From positions 372,001-436,000 of the forward strand of contig NZ_BOML01000019.1 of assembly GCF_016862175.1 (NCBI RefSeq): DNA of 64,000 bases, in the 5' to 3' direction. Shown piece by piece: positions 25,000 through 33,632 of the stretch. The first letter of the stretch is position 1. Every line of letters starts with the position of its first letter. Source of the stretch: Paractinoplanes durhamensis (GTDB taxonomy: Bacteria > Actinomycetota > Actinomycetes > Mycobacteriales > Micromonosporaceae). The position numbers and the translations under genes are program-made. A model generated the notes under the pieces. It saw nothing but the letters and a program-made list of their open reading frames with translations, made no database searches and was not told the origin of the DNA.

Positions 25000-26878
25000 C
25001 CAGCCTCGTCTCCTCCGGGTCGATCATCCGATCGTGCGGCGGACGGCGGTTCGGGTCATCCCAGAGCAGTACCAGCTGCGCACCGCAATGCGTGTCGTCA
25101 CGCCGGCCGGCGGCTTCGTTACGCAGGGCCCACACCCGGCGCGGTAAATCCGATCCGTGGACATCGGCCAGTTCTCGGCGGAGGTCGTCAAGGAAGTGCC
25201 GGCCGGGGCACTCGGGGCCGTCCGTTCCGGTGCAGGAGGCCCGCCGCCAGATCAGTACCGGTACGCCGGAGTACAGCCCCACGTCGAGCGCCGGACCGGT
25301 GCCCGAGCGCAGGGGTGAACTCCCCAGCGCCAGTACGGCGAGATTGCCGCGAAGCTGGAGACGGCCTTCCATGGACTCATGGTCGATCTCGTCGTCACAG
25401 CCGACGACCTCCAGCACGGATCCGACTCGATCGCCCTGCAGGCTCCGAAAGCGACGCTCCCAATCACCGACTCGTAAGGCTCCCGTGGTCCGGCGGAGGT
25501 CCCGCACGACGGTGGGGTGCCGACGGCCGAGCCGGGACCATTGTTCGGGCCACGGAGTCCAGGCTTCGAACGTCTCGTCCATCAGCTCGACCGGCAGGAA
25601 GAACTCGATCATCACCGGCAGGTCGCTCGGGGAGCCTCCCGGCGCGTGCGCAAGAGCGTCGATCTGCTCGGGGAGGATCTCGAAGATCCGCTGCTTGACC
25701 TCTTCGAACGGTTTGGCCTGCGGATCGGTGATACGGGCGACGACCGTGCCGGACGCATGCCGGTTCCAGACCGTCAGGTCATATTTGGTGCAATCGTGGC
25801 CGGACGGGCGCAGGCGGATCATGACCGATTCGACGTCGGGCGGGCGCTCGGGCGACTGGAGAAATGACAACATCTCTTCGGAGCGCTGCATGGCCCCGGC
25901 GCTCAGCAGCAGCCACCGGTATAGATCGTCAGCGGTGCCGGGTGCGGACGCGGCAACCAGCGCGGCCGCGAAGCGCAGTACGTACGGCAGGCCGTCACCG
26001 GGCATCAGCTCCGCCAACTCGGTCACGACGTCGCCGTGATCGAGCAGCGGCCGGTGGTCCTGCGGGGCCGGCGACGGGCCGGCGGACTCGAAGCGGGCCG
26101 CATGATCTCCGGCCGCAGGCATCCCGGCGAGCACTCCGCGCAGGATGCGCTCCTCGGCGGGCGTCAGCTCCCAGCGTTTGCGATGATGCCGGCCGGTCGG
26201 CTCGTCGTCGATCAGCGCGTCAAGATGACGCGACCATGGCCGGGAGCCGTCGGCGTGGTACCGGTCGTGACCGCGGACCACCGCCTGGTAGAGATCGCGG
26301 TCCGCCTGCCGCAGACCGTGGATCGGGGCCAGGAGGCCGCCCTGGGCGGCTCCCGGTTGCCGGCTCGTCTTGACGAGGGCGCAGACGCCACCGGTGCGAA
26401 CGTTGAGGACCGGGCCGCCGGACATGCCGCGGGCGAACTCGCCGACCGCCACCTGCCAGAAGCCGCCCGACGTACCGTCGTAGCGTGGCGTGGCACTGTC
26501 GATCGCCCAGCCCTGGTCGTATTTGTCGGCGAAGCCCTGCGCGTGCAGCGGGTCGTCCAGGCGAGGGGTACGGAAGTCGAGCTTGGCGCACGGGTGGTTC
26601 GGGATGTCGACCGCGACGATAGCCAGATCTGGATAACCCCACACCTTCGTCCGGCGCGAGGGCGCTTGCGAGGCGAACACGACCTTACTGCCAGCGTAGG
26701 AATTACCGTGCCATTTGACCGTTACGGCCGGGTCTGACCGAACCACGTGGGCACAGGTCAGCACGAATCCAGGCGCGATCAGGACGCCGCTTCCGGTATC
26801 GGTGGTGCCGACGACCTGGACGACACACTCGGTGAGCAGGCCGAGGACATGGTGCGGCACGGTTGTCGCCGCGGACAC
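24992..26878 (-). CDS. trypsin-like serine protease fused to a VMAP-type C-terminal region
   Basis: This 628-residue protein comes from the GTG at 26878, with ACGAGG 7 nt upstream; a longer start at 26935 is possible. The N-terminal 190 residues are a cytoplasmic trypsin fold with an intact triad: LTCAHVV (His44), GYPDLAIV (Asp84), RGMSGGPV (Ser153). A middle helical region (about 235-330) follows, then a C-terminal alpha/beta domain with IEFFLPVELMDETFEAW, VLIWRR, RVWALRNEA and LLWDDPNRRP. These match the VMAP-C (vWA-MoxR-associated protein) region. No signal peptide is present, so it acts inside the cell. In the described systems VMAP links a sensor to an effector; here the effector is a protease. 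Confidence 0.87.
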   Translation of the reverse strand: MSAATTVPHHVLGLLTECVVQVVGTTDTGSGVLIAPGFVLTCAHVVRSDPAVTVKWHGNSYAGSKVVFASQAPSRRTKVWGYPDLAIVAVDIPNHPCAKLDFRTPRLDDPLHAQGFADKYDQGWAIDSATPRYDGTSGGFWQVAVGEFARGMSGGPVLNVRTGGVCALVKTSRQPGAAQGGLLAPIHGLRQADRDLYQAVVRGHDRYHADGSRPWSRHLDALIDDEPTGRHHRKRWELTPAEERILRGVLAGMPAAGDHAARFESAGPSPAPQDHRPLLDHGDVVTELAELMPGDGLPYVLRFAAALVAASAPGTADDLYRWLLLSAGAMQRSEEMLSFLQSPERPPDVESVMIRLRPSGHDCTKYDLTVWNRHASGTVVARITDPQAKPFEEVKQRIFEILPEQIDALAHAPGGSPSDLPVMIEFFLPVELMDETFEAWTPWPEQWSRLGRRHPTVVRDLRRTTGALRVGDWERRFRSLQGDRVGSVLEVVGCDDEIDHESMEGRLQLRGNLAVLALGSSPLRSGTGPALDVGLYSGVPVLIWRRASCTGTDGPECPGRHFLDDLRRELADVHGSDLPRRVWALRNEAAGRRDDTHCGAQLVLLWDDPNRRPPHDRMIDPEETRLDV

Positions 26879-26880
26879 CC

Positions 26881-27225
26881 TCAGGCCTCGTCGCCGTCGC
26901 TCGAAGATCCGGCCGCCTGGTTTCCGGCGTTCCACGAGAGCGTCAGCTTGAGGCTCGCCTTCCCGCTGCCCTCGGCCAGGATGCTGGTCAACTTGCCGGT
27001 CTTCACGGAGAGTTCGAGCCCGAACTCGAGGCTCACCGCGTCCGGACGGACCCGTTCCAGCGCGGCGGCGACGGTCTCGGTGACGCCCTCGACGGTCGCC
27101 TGCAGATCATCCATCGCCAGTTTCCAGCGAGCGTCGTGCGCTCCGACGTCGGCCGGGCCGTCGTCATCGACCCGGGCCAGGATGATCTGGCCGGTCGGCA
27201 GCTGGACCTCGATCACTTCGGACAC
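26881..27225 (-). CDS. Trypco1 (CU044_2847) family small protein, first gene of the conflict operon
   Basis: This 114-residue protein matches the trypsin-co-occurring domain 1: VIEVQLPTGQIILARV at the start, then a helical middle, then the signature LEFGLELSVKTGKLTSIL followed by SLKLTLSW. The GTG start is chosen because GGAG sits about 6 nt upstream; an ATG-led extension to 27288 lacks support and reads as non-coding. The last 15 residues are Gly/Ser/Asp-rich. It ends 2 bp before the protease start. Trypco1 proteins are thought to accompany or restrain trypsin effectors; no activity is proven. Confidence 0.85.
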   Translation of the reverse strand: MSEVIEVQLPTGQIILARVDDDGPADVGAHDARWKLAMDDLQATVEGVTETVAAALERVRPDAVSLEFGLELSVKTGKLTSILAEGSGKASLKLTLSWNAGNQAAGSSSDGDEA

Positions 27226-27391
27226 GCGGCGACTCCATGCGGGGGCAGGGTGTCCCGTGATCCGATCAGGCTGCCATCGTGACGGCAAGGGGTTGGCCCG
27301 TCGGATTGGCGACAGAGGTCGCTGGCCGCTGACGGCAGGTCTGGTCCGGCGGGGGTGCGATGTGACGGCTCATCGCGGCATGCTGCTCCGT

Positions 27392-27985
27392 ATGAGCGAT
27401 GCAGGCGCCAAAGCGGTTCTTCGTCACTATCTCGACGGAGCTCGGGATGCGTTGCTGTGGAAGCTGGACGGGCTGTCGGAGTACGACGTGCGGCGGCCGC
27501 TCACGCCGACCGGGACCAACCTTCTCGGGCTGGTCAAGCACGTGGCCGGGGTCGAGGGCGCCTACTTCGGGGAGGTCTTCGGCCGGCCGTTCCCGGAGGC
27601 GATGCCCTGGATGGAGCTGAGCGCCGCGCCGAACTCCGACATGTGGGCCACCGCGGACGAGTCGACGGCGGACATCGTCGAGCTCTACGGCCGGGTGCGG
27701 GCGCACGCCGACGCGACCATCGAGGCGCTCGACCTCGATGCGACCGGGCGGGTCGGGTGGTGGGGGCCGGGCGGTGAAGAAGTCACCCTGCAGCAGATCC
27801 TGGTGCACGTCGTCGCGGAGAACCACCGGCACGCCGGGCACGCGGACATCGTGCGGGAGCTCGTCGACGGGGCGACCGGGGTGCGGCCGGGCGGCGGCAA
27901 CCTGCCGGACGAGGACCAGAGCTGGTGGGTCGCCTACCACGATCGGCTCGACGACGTGGCGCGCGGTTTCCGGCCGGACCACTGA
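27392..27985 (+). CDS. DinB-family (DUF664-like) protein
   Basis: This 197-residue predicted four-helix-bundle protein resembles the DinB/YfiT metal-dependent family. Candidate metal ligands are His in LLGLVKHVAGVEGAYF and the pair in ENHRHAGHADIVREL near the C-terminus, the usual H...HxxxH pattern. Members include thiol transferases such as mycothiol-dependent enzymes and uncharacterised proteins. Start ATG 27392; ATG 27380 is equally possible. It is divergent from the conflict operon across 166 bp and is probably not part of it. Confidence 0.85.
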   Translation: MSDAGAKAVLRHYLDGARDALLWKLDGLSEYDVRRPLTPTGTNLLGLVKHVAGVEGAYFGEVFGRPFPEAMPWMELSAAPNSDMWATADESTADIVELYGRVRAHADATIEALDLDATGRVGWWGPGGEEVTLQQILVHVVAENHRHAGHADIVRELVDGATGVRPGGGNLPDEDQSWWVAYHDRLDDVARGFRPDH

Positions 27986-28174
27986 CGCATGCGAGACGCG
28001 CGGCACGCGCGTTGGTGGCGCTGGAGCTCGCGCCGTGGCGGCGGGGGCGGCCTCGATGGGCCGGGGGCGACCTGGTGCGTACCTCTGGAGCCTTTGCGGT
28101 GTGGGTTTTATTCCCGATTTCGGTGCTGGGTTGATCTCAGTTTCCTGTCACACCCGCGGGGTAGCGTTCGTGCG

Positions 28175-29599
28175 GTGACAGACGCAGCTATCGCGATCGT
28201 GCCGGTGCCGCCCGCTGACCTGCCCAAGTCGGTGGGGGATCTGCGGGCTTCCGGGCATGAGTTCCGGACCGTCAAGGAAGAGCTCCGGGCCAATCTGCTG
28301 GAGCGGCTTCGGGCGGGGGCGCCGCGGTTCCCGGGCATCGTGGGATATGACGACACCGTTCTTCCTGAAGTGGAGCGTGCTCTGCTCGCGGGGCATGACA
28401 TGGTGCTTCTCGGGGAGCGTGGGCAGGGCAAGACCCGGCTCATCCGTGGGCTGATCGGGCTGCTCGACGAGTGGACTCCGTTCATCACCGGGTCTGAGCT
28501 GCATGAGCATCCCTATGCGCCGATCACGCCGGCCTCGCGGCGGCTCGCCGCCGAGACCGGTGACCTGCTTCCGGTTTCCTGGTTGCACCGGTCGGAGCGT
28601 TATGGGGAGAAGCTGGCCACGCCCGACACCAGCGTGGGTGACCTGATCGGTGACGTCGACCCGATCAAGGTGGCCGAGGGGCGGGCCCTGGGCGATCCGG
28701 AGACGATCCACTTCGGGCTGGTGCCGCGCACCAACCGGGGCATCTTCGCGGTCAACGAGCTTCCCGACCTCGCCGAGCGGATTCAGGTTTCGCTGCTCAA
28801 CGTGCTCGAGGAGCGCGACATCCAGGTTCGTGGCTATCAGCTCCGGCTGCCGCTCGACCTGCTGCTGGTGGCGTCGGCCAACCCGGAGGACTACACGAAC
28901 CGGGGGCGGATCATCACCCCGCTCAAGGACCGGTTCGGGGCGGAGATCCGCACCCACTACCCGGTCGACCTGGCGCTGGAGACCGCGCTGGTCCGGCAGG
29001 AAGCTGCGCTGGTCGCGGCCGTTCCCGACCACCTGATCGACGTGCTCGCCCGCTACACGCGCGCAGTGCGGGAGTCGCCCTCGGTGGACTCGCGGTCGGG
29101 CATCTCGGCCCGGTTCGCCATCGCGGCCGCCGAGACCGTGGCCGCCTCCGCGCTGCGGCGGGCGGGGCTGCGCGGGGAGAAGGAGGCGGTGGCGCGCATC
29201 TGTGACACCACCTCGGTCACCTCGACGCTGCGCGGCAAGGTCGAGTTCGAGAGCGGCGAGGAGGGGCGGGAGACCGAGGTCCTCGCGCACCTGCTGCGGG
29301 TCGCCACCGCGGAGACGTTCCGCGACCGGCTCGGCGGGATCGACCTGTCCGGGTTCACCGGCCTGGTCGCCGAGGGGGCGATCGTCGAGACCGGTGACCT
29401 GGTGTCGGCCGAGGAACTGCTCGGGCAGATCGGCACGGTTCCGGGGCTGGCCAAGGTGCTCGACCGGCTCGGCCTGGGGGACGCTCCGTCGCCGGGGCAG
29501 GCCGCCTCGGGGATCGAATTCGTGCTGGAAGGGCTTCATCTGACTCGGCGGCTCGCCAAGGAGCTCACCGACGACGGCCGCACTCTCTACGGGAGCTGA
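28175..29599 (+). CDS. magnesium-chelatase-like AAA+ ATPase paired with a vWA protein
   Basis: This 474-residue protein is related to the BchI/ChlI and MoxR ATPases. It has Walker A LGERGQGKTR, a Walker B region GIFAVNELPDL in which the usual Asp is Asn but Glu remains, sensor 1 LLVASANPEDY, and an arginine finger in TPLKDRFGAE. The GTG start at 28175 gives the standard N-terminus. The next gene starts 3 bp after the stop and encodes the matching vWA protein, so this is a two-gene chelatase-like module. Its role in actinobacteria is not established. The 189-bp gap upstream (27986-28174) presumably holds its promoter; nothing else is visible there. Confidence 0.88.
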   Translation: MTDAAIAIVPVPPADLPKSVGDLRASGHEFRTVKEELRANLLERLRAGAPRFPGIVGYDDTVLPEVERALLAGHDMVLLGERGQGKTRLIRGLIGLLDEWTPFITGSELHEHPYAPITPASRRLAAETGDLLPVSWLHRSERYGEKLATPDTSVGDLIGDVDPIKVAEGRALGDPETIHFGLVPRTNRGIFAVNELPDLAERIQVSLLNVLEERDIQVRGYQLRLPLDLLLVASANPEDYTNRGRIITPLKDRFGAEIRTHYPVDLALETALVRQEAALVAAVPDHLIDVLARYTRAVRESPSVDSRSGISARFAIAAAETVAASALRRAGLRGEKEAVARICDTTSVTSTLRGKVEFESGEEGRETEVLAHLLRVATAETFRDRLGGIDLSGFTGLVAEGAIVETGDLVSAEELLGQIGTVPGLAKVLDRLGLGDAPSPGQAASGIEFVLEGLHLTRRLAKELTDDGRTLYGS

Positions 29600-29602
29600 C
29601 AC

Positions 29603-31561
29603 GTGGCGGGGAATCGGTTTCGTTATGGCGCGTGGCGGGACGGTCCCGATCCGCTCGCGCCGCCCTACGACGTGCGGGCGGCCGTCGACGAGGTCGGCGA
29701 GCGGGTGCTGGCCGGCGACAGCCTGCGCGACGTGCTCCGGGAGCTGGTCCGGCGCGGGCCGCAGGACGGGCGCGGGCTCGACGAGCTGCGGGCGCGGGCC
29801 CGGCGGCTGCGGCGGGAGGCGCTGCGGCGCGGCAATCTCGACGGGGCGGTGACCCGGGCGCAGCAGCTGCTCGATCAGGCCCTGGCCGCCGAGCGGGATG
29901 CGTTGCGGGCGCGGGAGGACGACATCGAGGCGCGGTTCGCCGAGTCCGTTCTCGACAATCTGCCCCGGTCGACGTCGCGCGCCGTCGAGGAATTGTCCGA
30001 ATATAATTGGACATCTGACGAAGCGCGCGGGCTCTACCAGCAGATTCTCGACGGGCTGCGGCGGGAGGTTGTCGAGCAGCGGTTCGCCGGGATGAAGCAG
30101 GCCCTGGAAAATGGTGACTTCGACGGCGTCTCGGAGATGGTGCAGGACCTCAACGACCTGCTCACCCGGCACGCCCGGGGCGAGGACACGAACGATGCTT
30201 TTCAGCAGTTCATGTCCAAGCACGGTCAGTATTTCCCGGAGAACCCGGAGAACATCGAGGAGCTGATCGACTCCCTGGCCCGGCGGGCGGCGGCGGCCGA
30301 GCGGCTGATGCGGTCGCTGTCGGCGCAGCAGCAGGAAGAGTTGTCCCGGCTGATGGATCAGGCGCTCGGCGACGGGCCGCTGCGCGGGCAGCTGTCCGAG
30401 CTCACCGGCAACCTGCAGGCCCTGCGGCCGCAGCTCAACTGGGGGCGCGGCGAGCGCGGGATGCGCGGGCCCGACGACCTCGGCTACGGCGACGCGGCGT
30501 CCGCGCTCGGCGAGATCGGTGACCTGGACGAGTTGCTCGACCAGCTCGGGCAGGAGCATCCGGGGGCCACGCTCGACGACATCGACGTGGAGATGGTGGA
30601 GCGGCAGCTCGGCCGGGGCGCGGCCGACGACGTGCGGCGGCTGCGCGATCTCGAGCGCGAGCTCTCCCGCCAGGGGTGGGTGACCCGCGACTCGGAAGGG
30701 CTGACGCTCTCGCCGAAGGCGTTGCGCCGGCTCGGCCGCACCGCCCTGGCCAAGGTGTTCGACGAGTTGTCCGGCAAGCGGCAGGGGCAGCACGACCTGC
30801 GCGACGCCGGCGCGGCCGGGGACCTGATCGGGTCGTCGCGGCGCTGGGAGTTCGGCGACGAGCAGCCGCTCGACGTGGTGCGCACGATCGGCAACGCGGT
30901 CCGGCGGCGGGCCTCGTCGCGGGGGACCGCGACGCTGCCGGTGCGGCTCACCCCGGACGACTTCGAGGTGGCCGAGACCGAGCACCGGGCCTCGGCGGTG
31001 GTGGCGCTGTGCGTCGACCTGTCCTACTCGATGTTCGCCGACGGCCGGTGGGGGCCGATGAAGCAGACCGCCCTCGCCCTGTCGCACCTGGTCGCCACCC
31101 AGTTCCCGCAGGATTCGCTGCAGATCATCGGCTTCGGCAAGTACGCGTCGGTGCTCTCCCAGGGCGACCTGGCGGCGATCGACCCGACCGCCGAGAAGGG
31201 CACCAACCTGCAGCACGCCCTCAACCTGGCCGGCCGGCACCTGCGCCGGCACCCGGGCGCCGAGCCGGTCGTGATGATCGTGACCGACGGCGAGCCGACC
31301 GCGCACCTGGAGGACGGCGAGTCCTATTTCTGGTGGCCGCCGCTGCCGGAGACGATCAGCGCCACGATCCACGAGGTCGATCACCTGACCCGGTTCGGCG
31401 CCACGCTCAACTTCTTCATGCTCGGCGAGGACCCGGGCCTGCAGCGGTTCGTGGGCAAGGTGGCCGAGCGCAACGGCGGCCGGGTCTTCAGCCCGGATGC
31501 GGAGGAGTTGGGCCGGTATGTGGTGGATGACTACGTGCGCGCACGGCGGGGACGTCGATGA
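29603..31561 (+). CDS. vWA-domain protein partner of the chelatase-like ATPase
   Basis: This 652-residue protein has a long acidic, helical N-terminal and middle region (residues 1-440, many Glu/Asp/Arg, Leu heptads) followed by a C-terminal vWA domain. The MIDAS is intact: VALCVDLSYSMF (DxSxS), KGTNLQHAL (Thr) and MIVTDGEPT (Asp). By analogy with ChlD and CoxE-like proteins, the preceding ATPase should act on it to activate or assemble a target. GTG start 3 bp after the upstream stop. It differs from the conflict-operon vWA domain, whose MIDAS is degenerate. Confidence 0.88.
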   Translation: MAGNRFRYGAWRDGPDPLAPPYDVRAAVDEVGERVLAGDSLRDVLRELVRRGPQDGRGLDELRARARRLRREALRRGNLDGAVTRAQQLLDQALAAERDALRAREDDIEARFAESVLDNLPRSTSRAVEELSEYNWTSDEARGLYQQILDGLRREVVEQRFAGMKQALENGDFDGVSEMVQDLNDLLTRHARGEDTNDAFQQFMSKHGQYFPENPENIEELIDSLARRAAAAERLMRSLSAQQQEELSRLMDQALGDGPLRGQLSELTGNLQALRPQLNWGRGERGMRGPDDLGYGDAASALGEIGDLDELLDQLGQEHPGATLDDIDVEMVERQLGRGAADDVRRLRDLERELSRQGWVTRDSEGLTLSPKALRRLGRTALAKVFDELSGKRQGQHDLRDAGAAGDLIGSSRRWEFGDEQPLDVVRTIGNAVRRRASSRGTATLPVRLTPDDFEVAETEHRASAVVALCVDLSYSMFADGRWGPMKQTALALSHLVATQFPQDSLQIIGFGKYASVLSQGDLAAIDPTAEKGTNLQHALNLAGRHLRRHPGAEPVVMIVTDGEPTAHLEDGESYFWWPPLPETISATIHEVDHLTRFGATLNFFMLGEDPGLQRFVGKVAERNGGRVFSPDAEELGRYVVDDYVRARRGRR

Positions 31562-31744
31562 ACTAGGTTCCTAGGACGGCGGACACGATGTGCGGCGCGC
31601 GGCTGGTGACGAGCGGCGAGGCCGGGGCTGGTTATAGTTGCTCCGCGAGTGACCGGCCCCGGCCGGTCGGGGGACCGCTGCGCTGGTGATCTGTCACCGC
31701 GCAATTTCCGGGCGTGGGGCTCCGGAGGGGGAGAGGAAGTCGCG

Positions 31745-32356
31745 ATGTCGCAGCAGCCTGCGCCGTCCATCGCCGCCTCCAATCGGATCTGGACGATCCC
31801 GAATGTCATCAGCTTCATCCGCCTGCTGGGCGTGCCGCTGTTCCTTTACCTGCTGCTCGGCCCGCATCACGACGTGGCCGCGCTGATCGTCCTGGCGGTC
31901 GGCGGCACCACCGACTGGGTCGACGGCTTCGTCGCCCGCCGGATGAACTCGGTGAGCCGGCTCGGTGAGCTGCTCGACCCGTTCGCCGACCGGCTCTACA
32001 TCCTGGCGACGCTGATCGCCTTCACCGTGCGCGACGTCGTGCCCTATTGGCTGACCGGCGCGCTGCTGTTGCGCGAGCTGGTGCTGGGCATCGCCCTGCT
32101 GGTGCTGCGCCGGCACGGCTACGGCCCGCCGCCGGTGCACTACGTCGGCAAGACCGGCACGTTCGTGCTGCTCGGCGCGTTCCCGATCCTGCTGCTGGCG
32201 CACGCGGTGGACGCGACGGCGGCGTGGGCCGGCCCGATCGGCTGGGGCCTGGCCTGGTGGGCGCTCGGCCTTTATTGGGCGGCCGCCGCTCTCTACCTCA
32301 TGCAGACGGCTCAGTTGCTGCGCGCCGACCGCGCCCGCGAGGTGGCCACCGGATGA
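31745..32356 (+). CDS. CDP-alcohol phosphatidyltransferase (phosphatidylglycerophosphate/cardiolipin synthase type)
   Basis: This 203-residue integral membrane enzyme shows the full CDP-OH-P motif D-G-x2-A-R-x8-G-x3-D-x3-D in WVDGFVARR followed by GELLDPFADR. About six hydrophobic helices are visible. It condenses CDP-diacylglycerol with an alcohol, probably glycerol-3-phosphate. It corresponds in position to mycobacterial Rv1822 (pgsA2), at the head of the same conserved block. ATG with GAGAGGAAG upstream. Its stop overlaps the next start (ATGA). The 183 bp before it contain a TATAGT-like -10 near 31632 but no gene. Confidence 0.88.
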   Translation: MSQQPAPSIAASNRIWTIPNVISFIRLLGVPLFLYLLLGPHHDVAALIVLAVGGTTDWVDGFVARRMNSVSRLGELLDPFADRLYILATLIAFTVRDVVPYWLTGALLLRELVLGIALLVLRRHGYGPPPVHYVGKTGTFVLLGAFPILLLAHAVDATAAWAGPIGWGLAWWALGLYWAAAALYLMQTAQLLRADRAREVATG

Positions 32357-33303
32357 CCACGCCCGAGCCTGACAACTCGGAAATGTCCGAAGAAATCGCC
32401 GAAAAACCGGCCAAGCGCGTCTACCCGGCCGACTTCCTCACCGAGCTCTTCCGCAATCCGCTCGAACCGGGCTACGCCGCCGCAGCGGCCCGCAAAGCCG
32501 TCGAGGGCGAACCCACCGGCACCCGCAAGTGGGTGACCAGCGGCGTCTCCACCGTCGTCCTGATCGCCCTCGGTTTCCTCTTCGTCGTCGCCTACCAGCA
32601 GACCATCGCCGACGAGCCGGCCCGCACCACCGCCCGCGCCACCCTGATCGACCAGGTCCAGAAGCGCCGCGAGGAAACGGTCCGGCTGCAGGACCGGGCC
32701 GACCAGCTCAACGACGAGGTCAGCGGCCTGCGCGAACGGGAGCTGGGCGGCGCCACCGTCGCGCGGCTCCGTGATCTGGAGGCGGCGACCGGGCTGGCCG
32801 CGGTCAAGGGCTCCGGCGCGAAGATCACCCTCGGCGACGGGCCCACCCCGATCAACGCGGTGACCGGCGAGCGCAACACGGTGGCCCGGGTCAAGGACAC
32901 CGACCTGCAGCTGGCCACCAACGCGCTGTGGTCGCTCGGCGCGGAGGCGATCACGATCAACGGGCAGCGGCTGACCGCGACGTCGACGATCCGGCAGGCC
33001 GGCGAGGCGATCCTTGTCGACTTCCGGCCGGTCACCACGCCGTACGAGGTGATCGCGATCGGCCCGGACGACATCGGCGAGGACTTCGAGGACGGCTACG
33101 CGGGCCGCTTCTTCCAACAGCTCTCCGCCAAGTACGGCATGTCGTTCAGTGCCCGTAAAGCGAAGGATGTCACGCTGCCCGCGGCCACCGAGTTGAAGCT
33201 GCGGATGGCCGAGCCGTCCACCCCTCCGCCCGCTCCCTCGGGCTCCTCGTTCGCCTCGGGTTCGGCGTCAGCCGGCCCGGAACCGTCGGAAGGCGGCCGA
33301 TGA
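32353..33303 (+). CDS. DUF881 membrane protein (Rv1823-like)
   Basis: This 316-residue protein has an N-terminal cytoplasmic tail with the segment VYPADFLTELFRNPLEPGYAAAA, one transmembrane helix (about 60-80), and a coiled-coil stretch. The extracellular DUF881 domain follows, with the family signature LVAALWSLGAEAI-like (here LATNALWSLGAEAITINGQR) and IVVDFRP-like (ILVDFRPVTTPYEVIAIG). The C-terminal 40 residues are Ser/Pro/Ala-rich. It is coupled by ATGA overlaps to both neighbours. Function is unknown; conserved linkage suggests a role at the cell envelope or division site. Confidence 0.88.
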   Translation: MTTPEPDNSEMSEEIAEKPAKRVYPADFLTELFRNPLEPGYAAAAARKAVEGEPTGTRKWVTSGVSTVVLIALGFLFVVAYQQTIADEPARTTARATLIDQVQKRREETVRLQDRADQLNDEVSGLRERELGGATVARLRDLEAATGLAAVKGSGAKITLGDGPTPINAVTGERNTVARVKDTDLQLATNALWSLGAEAITINGQRLTATSTIRQAGEAILVDFRPVTTPYEVIAIGPDDIGEDFEDGYAGRFFQQLSAKYGMSFSARKAKDVTLPAATELKLRMAEPSTPPPAPSGSSFASGSASAGPEPSEGGR

Positions 33304-33632
33304 TCGCCGTACTCGCCCTCGTCGCCGGAATCGTCCTGGGCATCGTGTTCCACCCGACCGTGCCCGCGCCACTGCTGCCGTACCTGCCGATCGCGGTGGT
33401 CGCCGCGCTCGACGCGGTCTTCGGCGGGGTGCGCGCCAAATTGGACGGCATCTTCGACGACAAGCAGTTCGTCGTCTCGTTCATCTCGAACGTGCTGGTC
33501 GCCGCCCTGATCGTCTACCTCGGCGATCAACTCGGCGTGGGCGGCCAGCTCTCCACCGGCGTCGTCGTCGTGCTCGGCGTGCGCATCTTCGGCAACGTCG
33601 CGGCCATCCGCCGGCACCTCTTCCGGGCGTGA
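33300..33632 (+). CDS. sbp: small basic protein family membrane protein (DUF1290, Sbp)
   Basis: This 110-residue protein has three hydrophobic helices and the invariant segments AVVAALDAVFGGVRA, FDDKQFVVSFISN and GVRIFGNVAAIRRHLF, which define the small basic protein family seen near ftsZ in Bacillus and at Rv1824 in mycobacteria. Start and stop overlap both DUF881 genes, so the three are produced together and probably form a membrane complex. Confidence 0.92.
   Translation: MIAVLALVAGIVLGIVFHPTVPAPLLPYLPIAVVAALDAVFGGVRAKLDGIFDDKQFVVSFISNVLVAALIVYLGDQLGVGGQLSTGVVVVLGVRIFGNVAAIRRHLFRA

Noticed and set aside
28148..31384. Very long minus-strand open frame (over 1000 codons) opposite the chelatase-like ATPase and vWA genes
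   Set aside because: It is antisense to two genes with clear motifs, and its product is Arg/Gly/Pro/Gln-rich without domains; high GC makes long antisense frames common.
28175..31561. Inclusion of the second ATPase/vWA pair in the conflict operon
   Set aside because: It is on the opposite strand, separated by the DinB-family gene, and its vWA has an intact MIDAS and no effector domain.
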